Below, one piece after another: positions 22,874 through 36,462 of a DNA stretch of 55,073 nt. The position numbers and the translations under genes are program-made. The stretch comes from Podaxis mareebaensis (Eukaryota; Basidiomycota; Agaricomycetes; Agaricales; Agaricaceae): contig JAEUWP010000324.1 in the NCBI GenBank assembly GCA_018524725.1, positions 1 through 55,073 of the forward strand, given 5' to 3'. Within the stretch, counting starts at the first letter, position 1, and each line of letters begins with the position of its first letter. Below the pieces are notes generated by a model, which worked only from the letters and a program-made list of their open reading frames with translations, searched no databases and was not told where the DNA came from.

Positions 22874-24417
22874 ATGAAGTTCCTCTCCCTGGTCTCCACC
22901 GTCCTTCTCACATCAACCTTCACCTCGGCCCTCCCAGCGACCCTTTACACCCGCCAACGGCTCCCGAAGATCGGCTCCGGACCTGCGAAAGCAACGGATG
23001 GGAGTACGATTGTCGAGGATCAAGTTACAGTTAACGGGTTACCCATCCGGTTCAAAGTCTCCGCGCCCGCGGATCAACTCGTATCGAACGCGAATGCGGC
23101 GGGTGCGCAGACTAATGGTAATGCCGGTGGGAATGGAAACGGGGCGTTAGGGATTAATGTGTTGTTTCATGGAGATGGTGGGCAGAGTTTCTTTGATTTT
23201 CCGGTACGTCGCGATTTCGTTGTGTAGTGTGTGATAGATAGGGTATTGATGGGTGATTATTGTCGTGGGATTGGATGGCTTTAGAATCAGGGAGTGAATA
23301 ATGGGTTGATGGGTGTTGCGTTACTTGCTCCGGATCAGCAGTTGCGTTGGGGAGGGTTTGACCCTCAAGATCAGACGGGTCTTGTTAGGCCGGATGGCGC
23401 TGCGCATAGTGCTGCTGTGAATACGTTCCTTACCACGGTGGGTGGTATTTTCTTGAGTGACACTGCGTAGGGCGATTGACGAAACTCGGGATATAGATGT
23501 TGCCGAAGGTCGTGAATTTTGACCAGAGTAAAATATTCATGGAGGGTATTAGCGGGGGTTCGCTTTTGCTCAGCGGTGAGTGCTGCGGTACTAGGGACGG
23601 GTTTGACGGTATGTGGTTTTGATGTTGTGTTCCCGTTGGCATAGGTTTTATGATTCCTACGTTTGGCGCGTCACTGGGCGTTCCGGGAGTCGTACTTGGT
23701 TGTGGCGGTTTACCCCCGTAAGTGTGTTTTGAATCCGATGGCGCAGATATGCGGAAGTACTAAAGATAGGCTGTACCTGTGGCAGGCAAGTGAATGTGCA
23801 GGGTGATATCTCCAATATCAGGATCCATTGGCAAAGTACGGTCGACGACTTGCCAGACCTGCAGACATCGATGTGAGCGAAATCGACTGGTTTGGGTTGC
23901 GACTAATTGATTATGGAACGCGCAGCCCCCAGTCTATTACAGCCTATGAGAAGATTGCAACGGACGCTGGCCTATCAGATAACCAGATCAACCAGCTGTT
24001 GACAGCTGATGCGTCACCGAACGGTGGACATTGGTAGGGGTCATGCTCCTATGTTTCCAGTCTCAGGCTCGTTCTGATTGACTGAAATGATTGGTATTGT
24101 TACCCTAGTGAATTTGACGAGAAAGACTTTGTTAGTGGTGTGCAGCTCCTCACAGATAATTATAGCACTATTTTGGGCGGGCAGGCCACGCTAAATGGGG
24201 TTACGGTTACCAATGTAAGTATATCTGACCACGGTTTTCTGATGAAGATTTAATATTTCACTTGCCTTGTTACCTGTAGGGCGTTGTCGGGAACGAACAG
24301 CTATTCGAAGCACCAGCGCAGACCGTGACAACTGGCAAGGCAAAGACTGCCAAGACAGGCGGCGGGGCTTCTGGAACCACTAGTCGGGTGCGCAATAAGC
24401 AAAAGTTGAGAAATTAA
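22874..24417 (+). CDS. Secreted alpha/beta-hydrolase-like esterase
   Basis: Eight exons (22874-23203, 23285-23437, 23497-23575, 23645-23717, 23786-23872, 23926-24033, 24109-24214, 24280-24417) give 357 residues with an unbroken frame. The N-terminus MKFLSLVSTVLLTSTFTSAL is a clear signal peptide, so the protein is secreted. NVLFHGDGGQSFFDFP resembles the oxyanion-loop strand of alpha/beta-hydrolases. EGISGGS carries the G-x-S-x-G nucleophile elbow with Ser180. His276 in NGGHCEF is a good candidate for the catalytic His. Overall it resembles fungal secreted hydrolases that databases often mislabel as cyclin-like F-box. A likely role is hydrolysis of an ester or polyester outside the cell; the substrate is unknown. 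A Gly/Asn-rich linker follows the N-terminal domain, and the C-terminus is basic. Confidence 0.78.
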
Positions 24418-25340
24418 TAGGGGAGACGATGCGGGCGTTCGCGTGTAAATGTTGTAGCGGGTTAGATGTCGCAGTGGACGTATGAGGAAGGGCTTCTTAG
24501 TGATGCGGAATGCATCACGAATCAATGTCATAGTTGGATCAAAAGAAGACCGGTGACTGAGATCAGAGTGATCTGGGGTCCTCCTCCCAACAATAGCGAT
24601 GCATGGATCCTTAGGGTCTTGGGTGTGTCCTAGGCGTGTCATTTGAAGCTTTCCTTTGACAGAGCCGTTTTGAGTTAAACGTGGTCCTCTGGTTGGGCTG
24701 GCTAGCGGAGGTGACCGCTTTTGTGAGATACATGAGTTGCGTGCGGGGATTGGATGTGGGGGGTGACTAATGTGTTTGTAATGCGACCCGCTAGATGTTT
24801 CATCTCAGAGGTTAATCAATTGGGTTCCATACGAATTGTCGCGAAAATTGAGAGAAGCTTTCGCACTGCAGGAAAGTGAGCAGGAGCTATTGGGTGATGT
24901 CAGCCGGGTAACGAGATGAATACATGCCGAAAGCTCAGGGGATATTCGGCGGCGTTGCTTGGCATGAGCAAGTGCCTTGAGGCCAGCGTACGCCGCAGAG
25001 CAACGCAAGGATTGTGGACGCATGGGGGTGGACTACGCAAACGGGCTATGCTGGAGCGCAGAGGCTAGTGTTTGGGAGAGCGGCCCCCGGAATGTGTGGG
25101 AGGGAGGTAACGTGGGGTCGACGACGGCCGGGGAAATTCGAGGAGGCAGTGAGGTGGAAATTGATTGGAGTGGCCCGGGTCCTTGTGCCAAATAAGGCAG
25201 GGGTGCCGTGGAGACTGAGAGTGGCAGTTGTACTACGTTGACCGCCAATTGGCTGCTGAATATTCTTCCTCTCTACTCTGCTTCGCCGTGCTGGCCCTCG
25301 GTGCTAGCATTATATTCCACAGACAGCCAAACACAGGCTC
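24418..25340. other. Intergenic region upstream of the flippase gene
   Basis: Holds the 3' region of the hydrolase gene and the likely promoter of the flippase gene. Open frames on both strands here are short and carry no recognised motifs. Confidence 0.5.
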
Positions 25341-28300
25341 ATGTCTTTCTTCAAGCGACACCACCATCCGCACCACGATATCGACACCGACGAGGAGAAT
25401 GACGAGAACATCGACCCAGAGCTCCGTTTGCGCACAGTCCGCACCGCTGCATCTGCAATCGCAGAGTCAATTCGTTCGGAACAGCGTGCAGAACGGCGCA
25501 AGACAATGCGCAAGAAGCGCTCGAGATTCTTCCGTAGACAACATGAGAAGAAGGCGGCGTCGGTAGTGTCGGCAGACACGACTCCCTCAAAGGAGATCCC
25601 TGGGGCGCGGAGAAACGTCTATGTTAACCATCCTCTATCAGCTATGGAGGTGGGACACGATGGGGAGCCCAAGGCACGCTATGTGAGGAACAAAGTGCGG
25701 ACCACCAGTGCGTAGCGTATCTTTGCATTGCCCCATTGCTCGTGGTCCCTTGATACTGATCTCTACCATAGAGTACACTATCTTGACTTTTATTCCCAAA
25801 AACCTGTACGAACAATTTCGACGGTGAGTTCTGTTGGTAAACCTACTACTTCCTTTATCTCACACGTCGTACCCCTCAGAGTCGCTAATCTCTTCTTCCT
25901 GTCTCTTGTCATCCTTCAACGTATGCGCGTCTCCTTAGTTCCTTGCTTCAGAAGTCTCACTATCCTGTAGTCTTCCCTATCTTCGGAGCGGCAGCAGGCT
26001 CCATCGCCGTCCTTCCGCTAGCCTTCATCCTGACTGTCACAGCCATCAAAGATGGTATTGAAGATTACCGCCGAGGCGTGCTCGACGAAGAAGTCAACAC
26101 CTCGGCCGCCACAAAGCTCGGAGGCGGCTGGAAGAACGTAAATCAACCAACGGACCCCCGTTCGTGGTACGAAAAGCTCCTTGGCATCAATCCACCAGGC
26201 AAGGTCACGAAGGGTGTCAGGAAACTGCGGGAAAGGGAAGCTGGGTTGGCTGGGCAAGAGCTGCGTGTAGTGTTGAAACAGGGTGGAGATGATGCGAGCA
26301 TGTTCACGAACGACATCAATCAAAGCAGCCTGGATCTTGGTCGCGGTGCTGGCGGGCGCCGGTTGGATGATATCCAAAGTATCGATTCCCATAGTTACCC
26401 TCCCGCTGCGTTCGCGGATCCCTCCAAAGTCTCGCTATCAGAAACTGCCAAAGACTCAGCGGAATTCGGTCAACTCACCAAATACCCCACTTTCGGATCC
26501 CTTTCTCAATATCAGCAATCGGTGCATTCGCGCTCAAGCGTAGGAGTCGTGGACTGGCGGAAGCATACAGGCGGTTCTGCACGATGGGAAAGGACGTTGT
26601 GGAAGAAACTCGAGGTTGGGGATATTGTGTTGCTGCGGGACAATGATCAAGTACCTGCGGATATTGTCGTCCTGTCTACTTCTGATCCTGATGGCATGTG
26701 CTATCTGGAAACGAAGAACTTGGACGGAGAGACCAACTTGAAGCCTCGCAGAGCCGTCAAGGCTACCTCGGGCATTGCGTCTGAGGAGGACGTAGAGAGG
26801 TCTTCATTCTACCTCGACTCGGAACCCCCTCACCAAAACCTCTACCTCTATCACGGGGTATTGCGCTACAAGGATCCTAATTCGGGTGAACAGAAACAGG
26901 AGCCTGTTACCATCAACGAACTCTTGCTTCGTGGCTGCTCTCTGCGGAACACGAATTGGGTTATCGGTTTGGTCGTTTTCACGGGCTCGGATACGAAAAT
27001 CATGCTCAACGGAGGAGATACGCCGTCCAAACGGAGTAAAATTGAGAAGGAGACCAACTTCAACGTCATTGTCAACTTCTGCGTCCTCTCAATCATGTGT
27101 TTGATCGCAGCTATCTTCAATGGCGTGCAAGACGCGAAAACAGGTACTAGCGCTCAATTCTTTGAAGCTGGGTCGGATCCAACGTCATCACATATCCTGA
27201 ACGCGATTATCACTTTTGCGTAAGTACCCACCTACTACGTGAGAGCTATCGCTAACATGGATTCTAGATCATGTCTCATTGCCTTCCAGAACATTGTCCC
27301 CATCTCCCTCTACATCTCCATTGAAATCGTCAAAACCATCCAAGCCTATTTCATCTCTCAAGACGTCGACATGTACTACCAGCCCTACGATACCCCCTGC
27401 GTCCCCAAAACCTGGAACATCTCCGACGACCTAGGCCAAATTGAATACATCTTCTCCGACAAAACAGGCACCCTCACACAAAACGTCATGGAATTCCAGA
27501 AATGTTCCATCCACGGCGTAGCATACGGCGAAGGCATAACCGAAGCTCAACGCGGTGCAGCAACACGCGAAGGCAAAGCCGACATGTACGACCCGAAAGA
27601 ACTCGGCGAGAAGCTTGAGAACCTCAAACGGCAGATGATTTCGATTATGGAACGGACGTTCAAGAATCGGTATTTGCAGCCGGATAAGGTGACGCTTGTT
27701 GCGCCCAAGTTGGCTGAGGATTTGGCGGATAGGAGGTCTGAGCAGCGGGGGCATATCATTGCGTTTTTTAGGGCGTTGGCGTTGTGTCATACGGTGCTTT
27801 CGGATCGACCTGAGCCGACTTCGCAGCCGTTTTTGTTGAATTATAAGGCGGAGAGTCCGGATGAGGCGGCGCTTGTGTCGGCTGCTAGGGATGCTGGGTT
27901 CCCGTTTGTGGGGAAGAGCAAGGAATCGGTGGATATTGAGGTTATGGGGCAGGTGGAGAGGTATACGTTGTTGAAGGTCCTCGAGTTCAACAGTACGAGG
28001 AAGAGGATGAGTGTGATTGTGCGGGCGCCTGATGGTCGGCTGATATTGTATTGCAAGGGCGCGGATAGCGTTATCTATGCGCGGTTGGCGAGGGATCACG
28101 ATCAGGCGTTGAAGGAGCAGACGAGCAAGGATATGGAGATGTTTGCGAATAATGGATTGAGGACGTTGTGCATTGCGTATCGGTATTTGGAGGAGGAGGA
28201 GTACTTGACTTGGGTGAGGACGTATGATGCGGCGACGAATGCGATTGAGAATCGGGACGAGGAGATTGATAAGGCGAATGAGTTGATTGAGCATTCGCTT

Positions 28301-30944
28301 TTGATTTTGGGTGCGACGGCGTTGGAGGATAAGTTGCAGGAGGGCGTGCCGGAGGCAATTGAGATGCTGCATCGGGCTGGGATTAAACTGTGGATTTTGA
28401 CTGGTGAGTTTCGGCTTTCAGAAGAGTTTAGCTTTTGGTGCTTATGTTGTCCGTTTTAGGGGACAAACTGCAGACGGCTATTGAGATTGGATACAGTTGC
28501 AACCTCCTGAAGAGTGATATGGACGTCATGATTCTCTCTGCGGATACCCCAGAAGAAACGCGTGCACAAATCGAAGCCGGCCTCAACAAGATTGCTTCCA
28601 TCCTTGGTCCGCCTTCATGGGAGCCAAAGAAGCGCGGTTTTGTCCCTGGTACCACCAAAGCTTCTTTTGCTGTTGTAATCGACGGAGATACCCTCCGACA
28701 TGCACTCACCCCGGATATCAAGCCCTTATTCTTGAACCTTGGCACACAGTGTGAGACGGTGGTGTGTTGTCGGGTGTCACCTGCACAGAAGGCGTTGACG
28801 GTGAACTTGGTAGGTCTCACGGGTTATCTTATTGCGTGGCATCGCTAATGCTGGCGTTACGTTGTAGGTCAAGGAGGGCAGGAATGCCATGACATTGTCG
28901 ATCGGTGACGGTGCCAACGACGTGGCCATGATTCAAGAAGCTAACATCGGTTGTGGCCTTTTCGGGTTGGAGGGTTCACAGGCGGCCATGTCGGCTGACT
29001 ATGCGTTTGGTCAATTCAGATTCCTGACAAAGTTGCTGCTTGTCCATGGTCGTTGGTCATACCAGCGTGTTGCGGATATGCACAGTAATTTCTTCTACAA
29101 GGTATGTTGTATGGATGGCTTGTTGACGCTTCACGCTGATTTGGGTGTGATGTAGAATGTTATTTGGACATTCGCCATGTTCTGGTTTTTGCCTTTCAAC
29201 AGGTGAGCGTGACGTCACAACGTGTGGGGTTGGTCTAGACTCATGAATTTCAGTTTCGACGCCACATATCTGTATCAATACACATTCATTCTCTTGTACA
29301 ACCTTGTATTCACTTCACTCCCTGTCATTGTGCTCGGAGGTGAGTTGCCATATTTTCTTTTCCCTTCCCACCCCTTAAACCTCCTTTTCCCAGCCTTCGA
29401 CCAAGACATCAACGCAAAAGCAGCACTCGCATTCCCTCAGCTCTACGTGCGCGGCATCCGAGGGCTTGAGTACACGAGGACCAAATTCTGGCTGTACATG
29501 GGAGATGGTCTTTATCAATCCGCGGTTGTATTCTTCATTCCTTTCTTGGTTTGGACGCTTGGTTCCCCTGTTTCATGGAACGGAAAGGGCATTGATTCAT
29601 TGGCGGACTTCGGAACTACCGTGGCTGTGGCCGCGATCTTTTCGGCTAATACGTACGTAGGGATGAATACCCACTAGTAAGTGTTCCTTGGTTATTGGAG
29701 ACGTTTGACTGACGATTCGTGTAGTTGGACCATTATGACTTGGATTGTGGTTGTCGGGTCGACTCTTGTGATGCTGCTTTGGATTTTGATTTACTCGTTT
29801 TTCATGAGCAGCGACTTTGTTCACGAAGTCTTGATCCTCTTTGGTGGCGTCACATTCTGGGCTACTGTCTTGCTGGCAGCCTCAATCGCTCTTGGTGGGA
29901 ACAAATTAATCTTCTTTGACATTGACATCGAGCTAAGGCTCTTTTTCATTAGCTCCTCGCTTCATCGTGAAGTTCATCTCAACGGTGTACTACCCTCTCG
30001 ATAAGGATATCGTTCGAGAGATGTGGGTCATGGGTGACTTGAAGGATAAACTAGGGATCAAGCACCGGAAAGAGAAGAAGAACCGGGACCCCTCACCGAG
30101 CAATCTTGAAGCTGCACCCATGTTCCATGAGCAGCATAGTCGGTCAATGTCCGAACTATCAGTTCACAATGCTTACGAACCAACAGAAGCCGTCGCGCCC
30201 GCGACACCACTTAGCCACCACGGAGAATTGTCTCCACTTAGCCAGCAATTACCCCTTCCATCACCCAAGAAAGCTGAGCATGGCTCGCTTCTGACACCAC
30301 CATCTAACGCGCCACGATTCAATACTCCATCACCCCAACCTTCGTATTACTCTGCTTCTGACATACCGCCACCTTCACCACTTCCGCCGACCCAGTACCG
30401 TCTTACCTCTGGAGAAATTACGACGACGCCACCATCAACGGTTCGCTCTTCCCTATCATCCCCACCAAGCTATCAAACATATCACTCATTATTGCATCCT
30501 CCGACTTCACAAGGGCCGACAGGGCTCATTAGGAGACTGAGTGGAGGGAAGAGTGGGAGTGGGAGTGAGACAGATAGAGGAGTTTATGAGATGCAGGTGC
30601 GGAGTCCACCAGTTGAGCAAGATGATCCATCCAAGTATGGACATGCTCACGGGGGACGTTCGGCGAGTTCTACGTCATATACGTCGTATGCTACTGCTGC
30701 GGATGATTTTTGGACGGCAGAGGATGAGCCACAGGGGTCGGGTGGGAACAAAAGTAGCGTCGGGCACGGGCATCAGCAGCTGATGATGTCACATGCACAG
30801 ACACAAGAAAGGGACTCTGAGGAGACGACGAGGGGGGGAGAGGATGATAGAGATACGATTGTGGGTGTTGCGGTTGGACAACAGCATGATCGACGGACGA
30901 GCGCTGTGAGTGTGGAGACGTGGGAGATGGGACGGGCGATGTGA
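25341..30944 (+). CDS. P4-ATPase phospholipid flippase, Dnf1/Dnf2 type
   Basis: Twelve exons (25341-25707, 25772-25823, 25880-25920, 25971-27219, 27268-28403, 28460-28809, 28868-29101, 29156-29202, 29254-29339, 29394-29676, 29725-29894, 29953-30944) give 1,668 residues. The enzyme moves phospholipids from the outer to the inner leaflet at the plasma membrane or endosomes, normally with a Cdc50-family partner. Seen here: the N-terminal [18 protein letters not shown], actuator motif LDGETNLK, P4-type PISLYISIE in the fourth helix, phosphorylation motif SDKTGTLTQ (Asp634), KGADSVI in the nucleotide-binding domain and hinge motif [13 protein letters not shown] (Asp1079). Several hydrophobic helices follow. 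The C-terminal tail of about 300 residues is Ser/Pro-rich and longer than usual. Length and the large insert in the first cytoplasmic loop fit Dnf1/2 rather than Drs2. Confidence 0.95.
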
Positions 30945-32015
30945 GAGGCTTGGAGGTGTGTTGTGTTGATTGACCCCCATTGGATGCTGTTGCTTCAGCC
31001 TCGACTTTGGGTTTCGCTCGTTTTCTTTTCATTCGCATTTGTCACGGTAACTGAATGATGTGCTGATATGTAATTTGAAATGTCATCTAATTCCATACCA
31101 CTTCTATCCTTTCAGCTTCATTCTCCTGTCTCATGTTTTGTTTCTTCTGTGTTTTCCTTGGATGACTTTATTTTATTTCTGACTTCCGCTCGTTGTTGAC
31201 AGTGATTGATTTATAGGAACTCCGGACATGCAGCTAAACTACAATATCTGTTTCGACCGTCCATATATTCGATACCAGGCATGAATGGCATATTTATTGA
31301 AGGGATAGCCAATCTTGGGATAGCGCGATGCCTGAGAACGGCTTGGCTACGCGGGGAAGATTGCTGTTCGCCTCCGCATTTGTGGAGTGTTTTGAGTGCT
31401 AGTAGCGCGTCTTGTTGAGGTGGGCGCGCTGTCGATGAGATCATTGATGACATGGAGGAAGACGCTGGGAATATGGCGTTTGCCGAACGAGCGCTACGAT
31501 CATATGAGCGTCCAATTTCTTGCAAGTAATGCACAAGCGTGCAAGTAAATCGCCAGGAACAATCTCGCCAAAGAAATGTTGTACTGGGAATTGCGAATCT
31601 CTAAGAAGGATTGGCAGCCGCGGAGTATCCTTGCATTAGGAGAATTCTTGCAGAACTGATTGGTCCTTTCTGTCGGCAAAAGAAGATCCGAATTCCGGCT
31701 TGTGATGGACACCCCACCATCCTAATTTGTAAATTAGGGCGAAAAAGTGCAGACCCTTGCACCTGATGAAGAGATTTTGACAAGATCGAGGGAGTAGAAG
31801 GTGGGGGGTGCTCAGGCATGGGTGTATTTAGGGGGAGAATAATCACACTGTATCGTAAGGGGAGGTGCGGGTGATTGATGCAAGTGGAAAAGGCAATGGG
31901 CTGAATGGATCGGGTGAATTCGGTTAGAATGCAGATGTTACTGGTTTCTATATGACTTAGTCGCTATTCTTAAATTCACTCTGTACTCTTTCCTCCTTGA
32001 CTCTATTCCACCATC
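30945..32015. other. Intergenic region
   Basis: Contains the flippase 3' region and the promoter region of the Zn2Cys6 gene. No other gene is supported. Open frames near 31211-31846 on the minus strand have no motifs. Confidence 0.5.
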
Positions 32016-35000
32016 ATGCCCCCCGTTACGACACAGGATACCCAGGAACAGCAGCAATCGCAGCCCACATCCACATCCTCCATCCTCAAGGAACGACGCT
32101 TCAAGCTCAGCAGGCATGTCTTCTGCCCCACTTTACGTCCCTTTGTCAGACTTTTAACTCTATTCTTTGGCTCCCAGGGCGTGTGACCGTTGTCGGTGAG
32201 CTTCTTCGCTAAGCACACATGCCAATACTCCCTCTGAAGCGTTTTCCAGGCGGAGACGGATCAAGTGCGATGAAGGGCATCCGTGCCAAGCATGCCTGAC
32301 TGCAAGCACTCCCTGTACGTTTGAGGAACCAGGGAAGAGAACACATCCACACAAGTCAAAGTGCGCATTCACCCGGCCTTGAATTTTCGATCTTATCATT
32401 CTTATGTGCATCAATAGACGTACAGCGACCCTGGAGGACCGTATGCACCATCTTGAAACCCTCATCCAAGCCATTCCACCAGCTGTATTCGCTGCTGGTG
32501 GGGTTCTGCCTCCGAACCCTATGACACATAACTCGACAGACTCCGCTTCTAGTCCGATTGCTCCGTTCATGTATCCCGCCGGTATACCTCCTGGTGTTCC
32601 TCCGCCATCCCTTCACGTTTTCCCATTAATGAACCCCTCGACACATTTCACACATGATCCCAAATTCGACGAGAGACAGCAGAGTCCGCAGGCTTCCTTC
32701 GGATCCTTCTTTGGCAGCTCGCATAATTCACAGAGTCAGGTTCAGAATCCGGACCAGCTGGCTGAAGCGACTTCAAGAATGTCGTTGACGGCTTCGTATT
32801 TGTACTTCGATGACGAAGGATGCACGCGATGGCAGGGCGAAACATCTGGTCTCCCTGTCCTCGACCTTTTGGTCGAACGCCACACACCCGCACAAAACCG
32901 CACAACCATGGACCCCCGCACGCACTCCGAATCAACGTCAGCGAATCCGAGTGACAAAATCGCCAACGCCAGTGACTCGAATTGGTTCCCAAACCGGCCG
33001 CTGCGTCGCACGGACATGAACCCACAAACACTATGGAAACTCATCACTTCATACATCGTTCCGGAACTGATGGACAGGTATTTATTGTATTATCTTATCA
33101 ATTCCACTCATTTTGCTCATGTTTTCGACAGCCTGGTGCAATGTTACCTATCAACGTCATACTACATCCTTCCTTTCCTTCACGTCCCCACATTTTTGGC
33201 TGTAAGTCCCCACAACCCCTCCATCTAAATTCGTTCCGACTTCGATCTCACGATAACCTTTCCCTTCTCACCTCTCTACCTCTCACAGGATTACGGCAAC
33301 CCACAAAAATGGGGGGAACCAGGTTTCGCTGCTTTCATTGTCGCTATTTGCTGCTTGGCCTCGCGCCACATGGATGATCCTCGTGTGCGAGCTAATCCCA
33401 ATGATAGTATATCTGCTGGTGTTCATTGGTTCGATCTCTTCAATCGGCTCCGGACTCTCGCCATTGCGGACCGACCTACCCTGTACAACATCCAAGCCAA
33501 TCTCATCGCGGCCGTTTATGGTGTAGGCCTCGGTCGCATATCCCGGGCTGCGGCGCTGCTTGCCGAAGCGGTTACAATGTGTATAGACGCAGGTCTCCAC
33601 CGCTCCGCAGATACCTACGACCTTTTCGACCCCATCGAAGACGAAGTTCGGAAACGCACTTTTTGGTGTGTGTACATTTGGGATAAGCAGTTCAGTGCCC
33701 ATTTTGGACGACCTTCCATGCTTCGCCTGAGAGACTGCGATGTTGCCGAACCGTCTCCTGTGGACGACGAGTTCATCACCAGGGAGGTAATTGGGACGCC
33801 ACCACCTGGAACTGAGTGCAGGCTGAGCGCATTCGTTGTATCATTGCGAATCATGGTGGTGCTTGAATCGGTTTTGGATGTCCCACCGGCCCGGCAATCT
33901 GATGACTCTAATTCCTTCTTGCTGCGTGCGACGAATGTACTCCACGGGGTCCGGAAGTTCAAGCAGATGCGAGAGGAGGAAGCGCTGTTGGAAGAGATTC
34001 ACCGCAATGTTCCTGCTTATTGGGCACATTCTCCCGAGACGCTGGCCAGCGAAGATACGATTCGAGTGACGCAAGCAGAACGACTACATTGCGCTGAGCA
34101 GTTCGTGCGACTGCTGATTTATCGGCATCGATTCTCGGAGTATGTTGCTGAGCGAACGAGTGGGCCCCATGAGGAAGAACAGACTGATGCGGAGAAAGAG
34201 GCTATTATCGCTGCTCATAATTCTGCTCTCCAGATTGTCGCTGCGCATGTTAACATTGCAAAGAAGGGCCTCATGACTTACTGTATGTTTTCTTCCCTGC
34301 TATTTTTACCGCCTTTACTAACGTTGGTATCAGATGGCGTTCATGTGATACACCAACTGACACAAGCTGGACGTACGCTAGTTGCCATACTGCTCTGTTG
34401 CAAGACAGAAGCCCTACAGCAACTGATACCGCCCGGTTTGGATGCACTTCGGTCCTGTATTGGCCTTTTGCGAAGATTTAGTGGTCGTTATGTCTGCGGT
34501 CTACGTTCAGGTGACCTCATGGAAGAGTTTTGTCGACGTGAGTGTTCATAGTTCACTTACGCACCAAACGACGCTCACACACGCCCGGGTGGTTAGTTAC
34601 ACAGATACCCCTGGATCCCACGAACAGTACGAGACAGGACAACCCTACGGGGCCGTCTTCTCGTCCTGCTTGGATACGACCTGTTCGGAAAAAGGCTCCT
34701 TCAGCGCCACGATCCACTCATAGTGCCGATTCACCCTCACATCAGAGCAGTCCAGAAGCTTTTTCACCTTCCGAATTCTTCAATGCCGAACCCACGAAAC
34801 CCACCCCGTCATTTTCGACCGCTCCCCCATCAACGTCAGGCGTCCCGGCAACTCAAATGCCATCACCGCCGCAATATAGTAGTTCGAACCATCCGCCACA
34901 AAACCCTCCCTCAAATTTTCTTGATGCATCAGGGGGTATGGGAATGGATATGATACGAGAGGATCCCCAGCTATATATGTCGCATGGGGATATGATGGCC

Positions 35001-35231
35001 CTCTTCAATGATGGAGGCGTCGACGTTAACCACCTTTTCTCATCGGATTTCAACATGCCTACTGCTTCCGCACAGCACCCACAACAGGGATCGGGGTCGC
35101 AACAGACTCAACCACCGTCGTCATCCGTTGGTGATCGACAAAATGGTGGTGGGAATGTGATTGCTTCTGGTGCACCAGGGTATACCAGCCCTGCGTTTAT
35201 GAAGATGAATGGATTGGCGACCTCGCCATAG
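32016..35231 (+). CDS. Zn2Cys6 fungal transcription factor
   Basis: Eight exons (32016-32113, 32178-32195, 32250-32360, 32418-33077, 33132-33201, 33289-34282, 34334-34537, 34597-35231) give 929 residues. The zinc cluster CDRCRRRRIKCDEGHPCQAC with a final Cys begins at Cys35, with C-x2-C-x6-C-x5-C-x2-C-x6-C spacing, and binds two zinc ions to contact CGG-type DNA half-sites. It is followed by basic residues and a short coiled-coil-like linker (LEDRMHHLETLIQ). The middle region, about residues 300-650, matches the fungal-specific transcription factor domain, with RTFWCVYIWDKQFSAHFGRP as its signature. The C-terminus is Ser/Pro/Gln-rich, likely an activation region. The protein is presumably nuclear. 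The zinc cluster is assembled from three exons, and intron 1 has a GC donor (GCATGT). Targets are unknown. Confidence 0.92.
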
Positions 35232-36462
35232 CGACGATATAAGAGTATGGGATCATGCCTTCTTTTTTTTGCTTTGTTAATTTTATCACGGATATGTGTA
35301 TTTTTCTGTTGCATGGACTGTTGCTTTGTCGTTTATCATTTCCTTCTTCGTCATGCCTCCTCTTATGGTTAGTAAACCCGTTGAACCATACTTTCCTGTT
35401 TTGTATCAGTGACCATATAATTCGTTGGGCCATGTAGCTTTCGTTAGGATAAACATATCAAGTGTAATCATATTTTGTTGCATCAAATGCTGTCATTATG
35501 ATAACTCTTCTAGGGTTTCCGTGTACGTACCACGGAATGTCTTGGGATGCCGATGTAAGTTGAAATCACCCTAGAAGTGGTTAATTCTCGGCGGTACAGT
35601 CGCGAGGGTAGTTTGCGAAAAGGCACAATTTCTATGCGAGCTCCCGATAGTTTCAATTCGGGCACGCGAAAACGGGGTTTCGTGTCCTTGAGGACGGAAG
35701 GAAGATAGGCACGAGGGAAAGCCGAGAAGGCCGCCCAAGCGATGTTGCGCTCAGGATTTCCGTGGGGAAGGGCAGCACATACCGTCGTCAAGACAGTAGA
35801 CTGTATTCATGCAACCAGGTTTTCGACTCTGGTAAATTCTTTCGACTCTCGCAGTAACCTGGCACTGATTACAATATTTGGATGTCTCCCTGGTGGCGGT
35901 TGTGAGCCACGTGAGTGCGGTTGATGGCGATGTCCAAATTTGGAGCATCCCTTTGTCGTTTAGACAACATCAAACTGGGTGTAGACTGGAATGGGCACTC
36001 CTTTCAGTCTGTCCATTTTGTAGTCAAAATGGCTCAGGTCTGTCGTTTCAAGCTTTTTACGCTCTCATTAATTACCTCGCCGCCACTTCCATCCTCCGCC
36101 GACGCACTCACTCGATTCCTCCCCAGATGCAACGATTTTTCCGAATTCGAATTCAGCCCAGGACAATTAGAGAACCCGTCCCTTCAGAATTCCCTATGCT
36201 TGGCCTAATGCGGCTGCTTCTATGGAAATTCGCACGAGTTTGGTGTCTGGTAACAATAAGCCAAAGCCCTCGGTGGGGAAAAACCTGACAGCCCGATATG
36301 GCATCGGGTGATCTGCGTCATTATCCGGTTTCTTTTTGTTCTAGGGTACGCTGCAAGACAAAAAGCGAGGAACTACTTATACCATGTGCTTCCGCCGAAG
36401 GGTGGAACATATCCTGTCTCTCCCGCCTTTGCTCCCTACACATATTTCCCGACACCCTATTC
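35232..36462. other. Intergenic region
   Basis: No supported gene. A minus-strand frame of 93 codons at 35510-35791 lacks motifs and splice-linked neighbours. A short inverted repeat (CCGTGTACGTACCACGG) lies around 35519-35535. Confidence 0.45.

Noticed and set aside
27431..28372. A 313-codon open frame on the minus strand
   Set aside because: It lies antisense to the well-supported flippase exon with conserved P-type ATPase motifs. It is an effect of codon use in that exon.
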